This document shows positions 5,857 through 13,241 of a stretch of DNA of 19,238 nucleotides, piece by piece. How positions within the stretch are numbered: position 1 is the stretch's first letter; each line of letters begins with the position of its first letter. Origin of the DNA: an uncultured Duganella sp. (GTDB lineage: Bacteria > Pseudomonadota > Gammaproteobacteria > Burkholderiales > Burkholderiaceae); contig CAMLRG010000092.1 in NCBI GenBank assembly GCA_946482335.1, forward strand, positions 1-19,238, written 5' to 3'. Position numbers and translations under genes: made by a program. The notes under the pieces are model-generated. The model was not told the origin of the DNA, did not search any database, and saw only the letters and a program-made list of their open reading frames with translations.

Positions 5857-6630
5857 ATGATCTGGATAACGTTGAACAAGTGGTACGCACAGCGCATCAT
5901 GCAGCGCTCCCGGCACGGCGCGGCACTCAAGGACTTGCCGCCCAACCTTTATGATTACTGGAAAAGCAGCGCCCGCAACGAATACCACGGCATCCCGACG
6001 GATGCCGTTTTTTTTGCCCGCGCCGCGCTCGGCCTGCTCGACTTCTTCGCTTGCGCCGCGCAAGGCGGCGGGCCATGCGCCTTGCCCTCCAAGGCGGCCG
6101 ATTCAGTCTGGCACGCCTGGCTGCGCCTGTCGCCGCTCAAGCTCGAAGCGTTTTGCCGCAAGCATTTTGGCCGCGTGGTGCCGCATGTGGAAGGCGCCGC
6201 CATGGGCGGCAAGCTGGACGATGCCCTGGCGGTGTGCCTGGTGCGGGCGCGGCGGGCGGAAGGCTTGCGGCCGGAAGGGCCGCGCCTCCCGGCATTATTC
6301 CTGCTCGATAAGAAGCTGCGGATGCCGTTCGGCTACGGCTACGCCGTGCAGCGCGGCCAGCCCGGTTACAGCCAGCTCGACGCGCGCGGCCGCTGCGACC
6401 CCACGCTTGCCTGTCCAGCGCAACTGGCGGCGGCCGGCCTCCTGGGTGCCGGCCTGATCACGGCCGACGCATTCGCGGCATTCGAGGAGCGCGCCCGCCA
6501 GCAGGGCGCGGCGGGCACGGGCGGCAGCAGTTGCGGTTCCGGCTGCGGCAGTTCGCTCGACTGCAGCAGTTCTTCCAGCGGCGATGGCGGCAGCAGCTGC
6601 GGCAGCAGCTGTGGCGGCGGCGGCGACTGA
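5857..6630 (+). CDS. GRDP-like (glycine-rich domain) protein with Ser/Gly/Cys-rich tail
   Basis: This 257-aa protein contains a stretch like the glycine-rich-domain-protein (GRDP-like) family: DSVWHAWLRLSPLKLEAFC (82-100) followed by HFGRVVPH (103-110). This fits the family's D-x-x-WH ... Y/F-x-x-FC ... FGR-x-x-x-H pattern, whose function is unknown. The last 35 residues or so are nearly all Ser, Gly and Cys, with five cysteines (226, 230, 236, 248, 252). There is no signal peptide. A run of eight T at about 6008-6015 lies in the coding frame. The ATG at 5857 has only a weak ribosome site, so the start is less certain. It stands alone between two minus-strand genes. Confidence 0.65.
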   Translation: MIWITLNKWYAQRIMQRSRHGAALKDLPPNLYDYWKSSARNEYHGIPTDAVFFARAALGLLDFFACAAQGGGPCALPSKAADSVWHAWLRLSPLKLEAFCRKHFGRVVPHVEGAAMGGKLDDALAVCLVRARRAEGLRPEGPRLPALFLLDKKLRMPFGYGYAVQRGQPGYSQLDARGRCDPTLACPAQLAAAGLLGAGLITADAFAAFEERARQQGAAGTGGSSCGSGCGSSLDCSSSSSGDGGSSCGSSCGGGGD

Positions 6631-6634
6631 CGTG

Positions 6635-6672
6635 CCGGCCCGCCGGATGGGCGTCCCGTCAGGCGGGGCCGG
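6635..6672. terminator. Possible two-way terminator hairpin between convergent genes
   Basis: CCGGCCCGCC (6635-6644) pairs with GGCGGGGCCGG (6662-6672) apart from one bulged G. It lies between the stop of the GRDP-like gene and the end of the sulfurtransferase gene and includes the last sulfurtransferase codons. There is no T run on either side, so this is a weak call. Confidence 0.35.
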
Positions 6673-7513
6673 TGGCGACCGGGCGGGTGGGGGCGGCGCA
6701 CCATTCGGACCAGGAGCCCGGGTAGAGTGCGGCGCCGCCCAGGCCGGCAATTTCCAATGCCAGCAGGTTGTGGCAGGCGGTGACGCCGGAGCCGCACTGC
6801 ATGATGGCCTGTTCCGGTGCGCCGACCACGGCGGCCAGCTCCTGCCGGAGCACGGTGGCATCCTTGAAGCGGCCGTCGGCCTGCAGGTTGTCCTTGAAGA
6901 AGCGGTTGCGGGCGCCGGGAATGTGGCCGCCGACCGGATCGATGGTTTCGTTCTCGCCGCGGAAACGGTCGTTGGCGCGTGCATCGACCACCTGGTAGCG
7001 CGCGCTCGCCAGGTTCTCGACCACCTCCGCCAGCGACACCGTGCGCACCATGGGCTGCCGGTCGTGCAGGTTGCCCAGCGGGCGGGAGGCCGGCGCCGTC
7101 ACCAGCGGCAAGCCGGCCGCGCTCCACGCCGCCAGGCCGCCGTCGAGCACCGCCACCGCGCCATGGCCGACCCAGCGCAGCAGCCACCACAGGCGCGCCG
7201 CGTACATGCCGCCGTGGGCGTCGTAGGCGACCACTTGCGAGTCTTCGTTGATGCCCCAGCCGCGCAAGGTTTCCACCAGCGATGCGCGGTCGGGCAGTGG
7301 GTGGCGCCCGCGGAACACGCCGTCCGCGCCGACCTTGGCGCCCGACAGGTCGGTATCGATATTGGCGAATTGCGCACCCGCGATATGCCCTTCGGCGAAG
7401 GCGTTGCGGCCGAAGTCGGGGTTCATCAAGTCGTGGCGGCAATCAAGGATGACCCATTGCGGATCGTCCAGGTGCTGCGCAAGGGTGGTGGCGTCGATCA
7501 GGGTGGTGAACAT
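6659..7513 (-). CDS. sseA: 3-mercaptopyruvate sulfurtransferase
   Basis: This 284-aa cytoplasmic enzyme has two rhodanese domains (about 5-135 and 155-278) and moves sulfur from 3-mercaptopyruvate to acceptors such as cyanide or thiols. The active-site Cys240 sits in CGSGVTA (240-246), the loop typical of mercaptopyruvate rather than thiosulfate sulfurtransferases (which have CRKGVT). The rhodanese signature VVDARANDRFRGENE (175-189) and GHIPGA (197-202 region) are clear. The length is normal for the family. The ATG at 7513 has AAGGA upstream, overlapping the stop of the transporter gene 9 bases away, so it is the last gene of a three-gene operon. Confidence 0.92.
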   Translation of the reverse strand: MFTTLIDATTLAQHLDDPQWVILDCRHDLMNPDFGRNAFAEGHIAGAQFANIDTDLSGAKVGADGVFRGRHPLPDRASLVETLRGWGINEDSQVVAYDAHGGMYAARLWWLLRWVGHGAVAVLDGGLAAWSAAGLPLVTAPASRPLGNLHDRQPMVRTVSLAEVVENLASARYQVVDARANDRFRGENETIDPVGGHIPGARNRFFKDNLQADGRFKDATVLRQELAAVVGAPEQAIMQCGSGVTACHNLLALEIAGLGGAALYPGSWSEWCAAPTRPVATGPA

Positions 7514-7522
7514 GCGTGGTCC

Positions 7523-8437
7523 TTATACTTCGCTGGCAATCGGGTCGGTCTGGGAAATGGCTTTGCCACGTTCCGTGCTGCGCGTATTGTAGAACGTCGC
7601 GGCCACACCTGACAGCACGATGATCGCCATGCCCACCCAGCTGAGCCAGTCAAAGCTGTCGGCAAACAGCAGGACGCCCCAGATGCTGGAAAACACGATC
7701 CCGGAATACTGCAGGTTGGCCACCACCAGGGTCTTGCCGACCCGGTAGGCGCGCGTCATCGCCACCTGGGCGGCGGTGGCGAAGACGCCGATACCCAGCA
7801 GGAGCAGGATGCCGCCCGGCGTATCCAGCGGCGTCCAGTTCCAGCCGGAGCCTGCGACGTGGCCGCCGAAGCCGGCCAGCAAATTCATGCCCGCGAAATA
7901 GAACACCACGCGGTTTTCCGGCTCGCCCGCCAAGCCCAGTTTGCGCACCTGCATGTACGCCATCGCGGTCAGCACGGAGGAGCCGATCGCCACCAGCGCC
8001 GGCATCAGTTGGTTGGCGTGGAAGGCCGGCTGCAGCAGGCAGGTCACGCCGACGAAGCTGAACGCCACGGCCAGGATCAGCGGCCACTCGACATGGTTCT
8101 TGCGGTGCCACCAGCCGTGCGCGAACAGCCAGACCGCGATCCAGATCGGCGACAGGTAATTGAGGGTCATGGCCGTGGCCAGGGGCAGGGCGGCAATGGT
8201 GTAATACCACAGCCAGAGCGAGGCCACGCCGACCACGCAGCGCCACAGGTGCGCCAGCGGCATGGTGGTCTTGAACGAACCACCCTGCAGGCGGATCATG
8301 GAGCCGAGGATCACGATACCGATGATCCCGCGGTACATCACAATCTCTGAAGTGCTATAGAGATCCGACGCCAGTTTCACGCACACCCCCATGGCGGCGA
8401 ACAGGAAACTGGCCAGTAGCATCCAGAGTGATTGCAT
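7523..8437 (-). CDS. EamA/DMT family transporter
   Basis: This 304-aa inner-membrane protein has about ten hydrophobic helices arranged as two EamA repeats, the usual form of drug/metabolite transporters; the substrate cannot be read from sequence. It starts MQSLWMLLASFLFAAMGVCV. I chose the ATG at 8437 because it overlaps the stop of the upstream oxygenase gene (TGATG), a classic coupling arrangement. An in-frame GTG at 8464 would add nine residues lying inside the oxygenase gene. The sulfurtransferase gene follows after 9 bases. The operon context does not show what is moved. Confidence 0.88.
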   Translation of the reverse strand: MQSLWMLLASFLFAAMGVCVKLASDLYSTSEIVMYRGIIGIVILGSMIRLQGGSFKTTMPLAHLWRCVVGVASLWLWYYTIAALPLATAMTLNYLSPIWIAVWLFAHGWWHRKNHVEWPLILAVAFSFVGVTCLLQPAFHANQLMPALVAIGSSVLTAMAYMQVRKLGLAGEPENRVVFYFAGMNLLAGFGGHVAGSGWNWTPLDTPGGILLLLGIGVFATAAQVAMTRAYRVGKTLVVANLQYSGIVFSSIWGVLLFADSFDWLSWVGMAIIVLSGVAATFYNTRSTERGKAISQTDPIASEV

Positions 8438-9537
8438 CAGATGTCCAGTTTGCTCCGGTACCATTCATGGAAGTGCTGCATGCCGTCTTCCATTGGTGAC
8501 TGATAAGGCCCCGCGTCGTTTTCGCCGCGTTCCAGCAGGATCTTGCGGCCGGCATCCATGCGCAGGCCGATCTCGTCGTCCTCGACGCAGGTTTCCATGT
8601 AGGCAGCGCGTTCGGCCTCGATGAATTCGCGCTCGAACAGCACGATTTCTTCGGGATAGTAGAACTCCACCACGTTCTTGGTGCGGTTCGGGCCCTCCGG
8701 CCACAGGGTCGATACCACCAGCACGTGCGGGTACCACTCGACCATGATGTTGGGGTAGAGGGTGAGCCAGATGGCGCCGTGTTTGGGCGGCTCGCCATTG
8801 CGGAACTTGAGCAGCTGCTCGTGCCATTTCTGGTAAGTGTCCGAGCCCGACTTCTTCAGGCCGCGGTTCACGCCCACGGTCTGCACGCTGTAGTCGGCGC
8901 CGAATTCCCAGCGCAAGTCGTCGCAGGTGACGAAGCTGCCCAGGCCCGGATGGAAGGGCTCGACGTGGTAATCCTCCAGGTAGACCTCGATGAAGGTCTT
9001 CCAGTTGTAGTCGCAGTGGTGCACTTCCACGTGGTCGAGCATGAAGCCGGTGAAATCCAGGTCCCTGGTGACGGACAGGTTCTTCAGTTTCTCCATCACG
9101 TTGTAGCCGTTTTGCTCGAACAGCAGGCCGTTCCAGCTTTGCAGCGGGGCCTTGGGCAGGTTCAGGCAAGGGGTGTCCGGGAAGTGCGGCGCGCCAATCA
9201 GCTCGCCCTTCAGGTCATAAGTCCAGCGGTGCAGCGGGCAGACGATATTGTCGGCATTGCCGCGGCCATTGAACATCAGCGCCTGGCGGTGGCGGCATAC
9301 ATTGGACAGGACTTCAATACCGTTCGCATTGCGCACCAGCATGCGGCCTTCATTTTCAGCCGCCAGCGTGGCAAAGTCGCCAATATTCGGCACCATCAAC
9401 TCGTGGCCGACGTACCGCGGGCCTTTCTTGAACAATTCCTGCATTTCACGCTGCAGCAGCGTTTCGTCAAAATAGACGTTGACCGGAAGTTGCGCGTTCG
9501 AACGCGCCAGCTTGGCGTGGCTACCCAGATCGGACAT
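8437..9537 (-). CDS. Rieske non-haem iron oxygenase, alpha subunit
   Basis: This 366-aa protein is the catalytic subunit of a ring-hydroxylating-type oxygenase. The Rieske [2Fe-2S] ligands are Cys81 and His83 (CRHRQ) and Cys100 and His103 (CPLHRW), separated as in the family. The mononuclear iron site shows NWKTFIEVYLEDYHVEPFH (178-196), with His191 and His196; the Asp ligand is probably one of the pair in VEDDEIG near the C-terminus. No ferredoxin, reductase or beta-subunit gene lies nearby, so electrons must come from elsewhere and the substrate is unknown. The ATG at 9537 follows AAGGGGGG. It heads the operon with the EamA transporter and sulfurtransferase. Confidence 0.9.
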   Translation of the reverse strand: MSDLGSHAKLARSNAQLPVNVYFDETLLQREMQELFKKGPRYVGHELMVPNIGDFATLAAENEGRMLVRNANGIEVLSNVCRHRQALMFNGRGNADNIVCPLHRWTYDLKGELIGAPHFPDTPCLNLPKAPLQSWNGLLFEQNGYNVMEKLKNLSVTRDLDFTGFMLDHVEVHHCDYNWKTFIEVYLEDYHVEPFHPGLGSFVTCDDLRWEFGADYSVQTVGVNRGLKKSGSDTYQKWHEQLLKFRNGEPPKHGAIWLTLYPNIMVEWYPHVLVVSTLWPEGPNRTKNVVEFYYPEEIVLFEREFIEAERAAYMETCVEDDEIGLRMDAGRKILLERGENDAGPYQSPMEDGMQHFHEWYRSKLDI

Positions 9538-9632
9538 CCAAACCCCCCTTAATTAAAATCAAACCAAGAAGAGAAAGATCCGCAAAGACCTGAATTCAGA
9601 GAATAAAAACGGTATTTCGGACAGAACCGGAG

Positions 9633-9638
9633 ATTATA
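9633..9638 (-). promoter_or_regulatory. -10 box of the Rieske oxygenase operon
   Basis: A perfect TATAAT lies on the minus strand, about 95 bases before the ATG at 9537, in a G-poor stretch. No good -35 box is seen at the right distance, so an activator may help. The 257-base gap (9538-9794) also serves the opposite xseB operon. Confidence 0.5.
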
Positions 9639-9738
9639 GCGCGAAACAGGCTATCTTCGCTGAACTTTCTTGGGCCGCGCCGCGGGCGGCCGGTATGGCT
9701 GGAATTGCAACGTTGCTTCCGCTTTAGAGCCGGCTTTT

Positions 9739-9768
9739 TAGACCGGAGGGAAGAGTTTGTTCTAAAAT
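9739..9768 (+). promoter_or_regulatory. Probable promoter of xseB-ispA-dxs
   Basis: TAGACC (9739-9744) and TAAAAT (9763-9768) are 18 bases apart, ending 26 bases before the xseB ATG. The -10 box matches consensus at five of six positions, the -35 at four. Confidence 0.5.
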
Positions 9769-9794
9769 AGCGGGCTACACTAAAGTTATATGCC

Positions 9795-10034
9795 ATGTCC
9801 AAGAAAATGAATGCGCCCGCCACCTTTGAGGAAGCGATGGCCGAACTGGCCCAGCTGGTGACCCAGATGGAAGCCGGCCAGCTGCCGCTGGAAGCCTCCG
9901 TCGCGGCCTATGCCCGCGGTTCGGAACTGGTGAAATTCTGCGCCGGACAGCTCGACAAGGTCGAAGCCCAGGTCAAGGTGCTGGAAGGCGAAATGCTCAA
10001 GCCCTTCGCCGAAGGCGAGGAGGCGGCCCAATGA
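9795..10034 (+). CDS. xseB: Exodeoxyribonuclease VII small subunit
   Basis: This 79-aa helical protein is the small subunit of exonuclease VII, which digests single-stranded DNA from both ends and needs several small subunits per large XseA. The family pattern is clear: TFEEAMAELAQLVTQMEAGQ, LPLEASVAAYARGSEL and a C-terminal helix with QLDKVEAQVKVLEG. The length is normal. The large subunit gene xseA is not in the window, as is usual. The start has little ribosome-site sequence. The stop overlaps the ispA start by four bases (ATGA), so the two are translated together. Confidence 0.95.
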   Translation: MSKKMNAPATFEEAMAELAQLVTQMEAGQLPLEASVAAYARGSELVKFCAGQLDKVEAQVKVLEGEMLKPFAEGEEAAQ

Positions 10035-10921
10035 CCGCATCGTTCCAGGACTGGATGAAGACCATCCAGGCCGGCATGGAGCAGGACCTGTCCGCTTACC
10101 TGCCGGCCGCCGACATCGTTCCCACCAAGCTGCACGAAGCCATGCGCTATGCGGTACTTGGCGGCGGCAAGCGCGTGCGCCCGCTGCTGGTGTACGCCGC
10201 CGGCGCGCTGTCCGGCGCCGATGCGCAAGTGCTGAGCCGTGCCGCCGCCGCGCTGGAAATGATCCATGCCTATTCGCTGGTGCACGACGACATGCCCTGT
10301 ATGGACGACGACGCGCTGCGCCGCGGCAAGCCGACCGTGCACGTGGCTTACGATGAAGCGACCGCGCTGCTGGTGGGCGATGCGTTGCAGGCGCAAGCGT
10401 TCAGTGTGCTGGCCCATGCGGACGGCGTGCCGCCGGCGCGCCTGGTGGGCATGCTGCACCTGCTGGCCGATGCCGCCGGTTCGGCCGGCATGTGCGGCGG
10501 CCAGGCCATCGACCTCGATAGCGTGGGCCTGAGCCTGACGTTGGAACAGCTCGAACGCATGCACCAGCTGAAAACCGGCGCCCTGCTGCGCGCTTCGGTG
10601 GTGCTGGGCGCGCTGGCGGGCAAGGAGCTGGCGGACGCCGAACTGGCGGCGCTGCACGCATACGCGCGCGCCATCGGCCTGGCTTTCCAGGTGGTGGACG
10701 ACGTGCTCGACGCCACGGCCGATTCGGCCACCCTGGGCAAGACGGCCGGCAAGGATGCGGCCGACAACAAGCCGACCTATGTGTCGATCCTGGGCCTGGA
10801 ACCGTCGATCGCCCTGGCGGAAAAATTGCGGCAGGATGCGCACGCTGCGCTGGCGCCGTTCGGAGAACAAGCTCTGCGCCTGCGTGAACTCGCAGACCTG
10901 ATCGTGCAGAGGAAGGCATAA
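10031..10921 (+). CDS. ispA: Farnesyl diphosphate synthase
   Basis: This 296-aa cytoplasmic enzyme joins DMAPP or GPP with IPP to make farnesyl diphosphate for quinones, undecaprenyl carrier and haem side chains. GGGKRVRP (44-51) is the IPP-binding region. The first Asp-rich motif is DDMPCMDDD (86-94), with the two-residue insertion (DDxxxxD) typical of bacterial type II farnesyl synthases. The second is DDVLD (223-227), and KTGALLRAS (181-189) lies between. It overlaps xseB by four bases and is followed after 3 bases by dxs, the usual betaproteobacterial order. Confidence 0.95.
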   Translation: MTASFQDWMKTIQAGMEQDLSAYLPAADIVPTKLHEAMRYAVLGGGKRVRPLLVYAAGALSGADAQVLSRAAAALEMIHAYSLVHDDMPCMDDDALRRGKPTVHVAYDEATALLVGDALQAQAFSVLAHADGVPPARLVGMLHLLADAAGSAGMCGGQAIDLDSVGLSLTLEQLERMHQLKTGALLRASVVLGALAGKELADAELAALHAYARAIGLAFQVVDDVLDATADSATLGKTAGKDAADNKPTYVSILGLEPSIALAEKLRQDAHAALAPFGEQALRLRELADLIVQRKA

Positions 10922-10924
10922 AAC

Positions 10925-12793
10925 GTGAAACTGCTTGACACCATCAACAATCCTGCGGACTTGCGCAAGCTGCCGCGCCACCAGCTGACGCCACTGGCCG
11001 AGGAACTGCGCAGCTTCCTGCTCGATTCCGTGTCGAAGACCGGCGGCCACCTGTCGTCCAACCTGGGCACGGTGGAATTGACCGTCGCGCTGCACTATGT
11101 GTTCAATACGCCGCAGGACCGCATCGTGTGGGACGTCGGCCACCAGACCTATTCGCACAAGATCCTGACCGGCCGCCGCGAGCAATTCCATACGCTGCGC
11201 CAGCTGAACGGCATTTCCGGTTTCCCGCGCCGCGTCGAGTCCGAGTACGACACCTTCGGCACCGCCCACTCCTCGACCTCGATTTCGGCCGCGCTGGGCA
11301 TGGCCCTGGGCGCCAAGATCAAGGGCGAGCACCGCCACTCGATCGCCGTGATCGGCGACGGCTCCATGACGGCCGGCATGGCCTTCGAGGCGCTCAACAA
11401 CGCGGGCGTGGAAAAGGACGTCAACCTCCTGGTGATCCTGAACGACAACGATATGTCGATTTCGCCGCCGGTCGGTGCGCTGAACCGCTACCTGGCGCGC
11501 CTGATGTCGGGCCAGTTCTACGCCGCTTCCAAGGACATCGCCAAATCCGTGCTGCCAGGCCCGCTGCTGGAAGTGGCCAAGCGCCTGGAAGAACATGCGA
11601 AGGGCATGGTGGTTCCCGCCACCATGTTTGAAGAGCTGGGCTTTAACTACATCGGCCCGATCGACGGCCATGACCTCGACTCGCTGATCCCGACGCTGCA
11701 GAACATCAAGCAGCTGAAGGGGCCGCAATTCCTGCACGTGGTGACCAGGAAGGGGCAAGGCTACAAGCTGGCCGAAGCCGAGCCTATCCTGTACCACGGC
11801 ACCGGCAAGTTCAATCCGGCCGAAGGCATCAAGCCGGCGCTGGCGCCGTCCAAGAAAACCTATACCGAAGTGTTCGGCGACTGGCTGTGCGACATGGCCA
11901 AGGCCGACAAGCGCCTGGTCGGCATCACGCCGGCCATGCGCGAAGGTTCGGGCATGGTGCGTTTCGAGAAAGAGCATCCGGACCGTTACTTCGACGTCGG
12001 CATCGCCGAACAGCACTCGGTGACCTTCGGCGCCGGCTTGGCGTGCGAAGGCTTGAAGCCGGTGGTCGCGATCTACTCGACCTTCCTGCAGCGCGCCTAC
12101 GACCAGCTGATCCACGACGTGGCGCTGCAAGACCTGGACGTGACCTTCGCGCTGGACCGCGCCGGCCTGGTGGGCGCCGACGGCGCCACCCATGCCGGCA
12201 ATTACGACCTGGCTTACCTGCGCTGCATCCCGAACATGGTGGTGATGGCGCCGTCCGACGAAAACGAATGCCGCCAGATGCTGAGCACGGCTTTCCATTA
12301 CCCCGGCCCGGCCGCCGTGCGCTATCCGCGTGGCGCCGGCATCGGTGCGGCGATCGCGCAGGAATTGACCACGCTGCCGATCGGCAAGGGCGACATCCGC
12401 CGTAAAGGCCAGAAGATCGCCATCCTGGCTTTCGGTTCGATGGTGGCGCCGGCCATGGGCGCGGCCGACCTGTTGAATGCCACCGTGGCCAATATGCGCT
12501 ACGTGAAGCCGCTGGACGTGGAACTGGTCAAGCAACTCGCTGCCGAGCACGATGTCTTGGTGACGGTGGAAGAGGGTTGCATCATGGGTGGCGCCGGCGC
12601 CGCGGTGGCCGAGGCGCTGTCGGCCGAAGGCATCGCCAAGCCGATCCAGATGCTCGGCCTGCCCGACAAATTCATCGACCACGGCGACCCTGCCAAGCTG
12701 CTGGCCCTGGTAGGCCTGGACGCCGCCGGCATCGCCGCCGCGATCAAGGCCCGCTTCGGCGACGAACCGCGGCTGGTGGTCAACAACGGCTGA
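10925..12793 (+). CDS. dxs: 1-deoxy-D-xylulose-5-phosphate synthase
   Basis: This 622-aa thiamine-diphosphate enzyme makes 1-deoxy-D-xylulose 5-phosphate from pyruvate and glyceraldehyde 3-phosphate, the first step of the MEP isoprenoid route. Visible motifs are VGHQTYSHK (71-79), the thiamine-binding GDGSMTAG (144-151) to NDNDMSI (173-179), the catalytic Glu in [12 protein letters not shown] (near 362) and [15 protein letters not shown]. The length is normal. It starts with GTG at 10925, with AGGAAG nine bases before; no ATG is available at that place. Being next to ispA links precursor supply with chain elongation. A clear terminator follows. Confidence 0.96.
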   Translation: MKLLDTINNPADLRKLPRHQLTPLAEELRSFLLDSVSKTGGHLSSNLGTVELTVALHYVFNTPQDRIVWDVGHQTYSHKILTGRREQFHTLRQLNGISGFPRRVESEYDTFGTAHSSTSISAALGMALGAKIKGEHRHSIAVIGDGSMTAGMAFEALNNAGVEKDVNLLVILNDNDMSISPPVGALNRYLARLMSGQFYAASKDIAKSVLPGPLLEVAKRLEEHAKGMVVPATMFEELGFNYIGPIDGHDLDSLIPTLQNIKQLKGPQFLHVVTRKGQGYKLAEAEPILYHGTGKFNPAEGIKPALAPSKKTYTEVFGDWLCDMAKADKRLVGITPAMREGSGMVRFEKEHPDRYFDVGIAEQHSVTFGAGLACEGLKPVVAIYSTFLQRAYDQLIHDVALQDLDVTFALDRAGLVGADGATHAGNYDLAYLRCIPNMVVMAPSDENECRQMLSTAFHYPGPAAVRYPRGAGIGAAIAQELTTLPIGKGDIRRKGQKIAILAFGSMVAPAMGAADLLNATVANMRYVKPLDVELVKQLAAEHDVLVTVEEGCIMGGAGAAVAEALSAEGIAKPIQMLGLPDKFIDHGDPAKLLALVGLDAAGIAAAIKARFGDEPRLVVNNG

Positions 12794-12804
12794 TGAGTCG
12801 CTTG

Positions 12805-12835
12805 CGCGCATCGTTGTGACAATGCGCGTATTTTT
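12805..12835 (+). terminator. Rho-independent terminator of xseB-ispA-dxs
   Basis: CGCGCAT (12805-12811) and ATGCGCG (12822-12828) form a perfect 7-bp GC-rich stem, followed by TATTTTT (12829-12835). It begins 11 bases after the dxs stop. Confidence 0.75.
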
Positions 12836-12891
12836 ACGCATTGCGCTTGCTTATACTGGGCACATCCCGGGCTTAACGATGCACGCAAGCC

Positions 12892-13194
12892 ATGCACACC
12901 TTGCATATCGAATTGCAGGACGGCTTCGACGATGACCGTGTCGTCGCAAGTGTGAATGGCGTGGAAGTCCTGAGCCTGGATCACGTAACCACACGCATGC
13001 AAACCGGCTTCGCTGCCGCCGCCACCACCCAGGCGGCCGATGGCAAGGCGCTGCTGGAAGTGTCGCTGCCCGCATCAGGACAACAGGCAAGCACCGAAAT
13101 CAACCTTTTCCAAGCCATGTGGGCCGGCGTCAGCGTCGGCCCCGACAAGGCTATCCAATTCAGGATTTCGCAAGCACCGTTCGGTTACGTGTAG
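12892..13194 (+). CDS. Hypothetical 100-aa protein upstream of a metzincin-like protease
   Basis: I cannot name this protein with certainty. Its 100 residues seem rich in beta strands: MHTLHIELQDGFDDDRVVAS at the start, NGVEVLS in the middle and a conserved-looking end APFGYV. It has no signal peptide, membrane helix or cysteine. I have a vague memory of small proteins of this style with an ELQDGFDDD start in other bacteria, but no function. A -10-like TATACT lies at 12852-12857; the ribosome site is weak. The metzincin gene follows after 47 bases on the same strand, so the two probably form one unit. Confidence 0.7.
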   Translation: MHTLHIELQDGFDDDRVVASVNGVEVLSLDHVTTRMQTGFAAAATTQAADGKALLEVSLPASGQQASTEINLFQAMWAGVSVGPDKAIQFRISQAPFGYV

Positions 13195-13241
13195 GGTGCG
13201 CGCTGGTCCGCGGCGGCCAGCATTTCTGAAAAGGAGACATC

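Noticed and set aside
8438..8464. Longer N-terminus for the EamA transporter
   Set aside because: It would sit within the oxygenase gene; ATG 8437 forms the typical TGATG junction.
9908..12841. 977-codon open frame on the minus strand
   Set aside because: It is antisense to xseB, ispA and dxs, all firmly identified. The translation is His/Gln/Arg/Gly-rich low-complexity sequence, typical of a shadow in GC-rich DNA.
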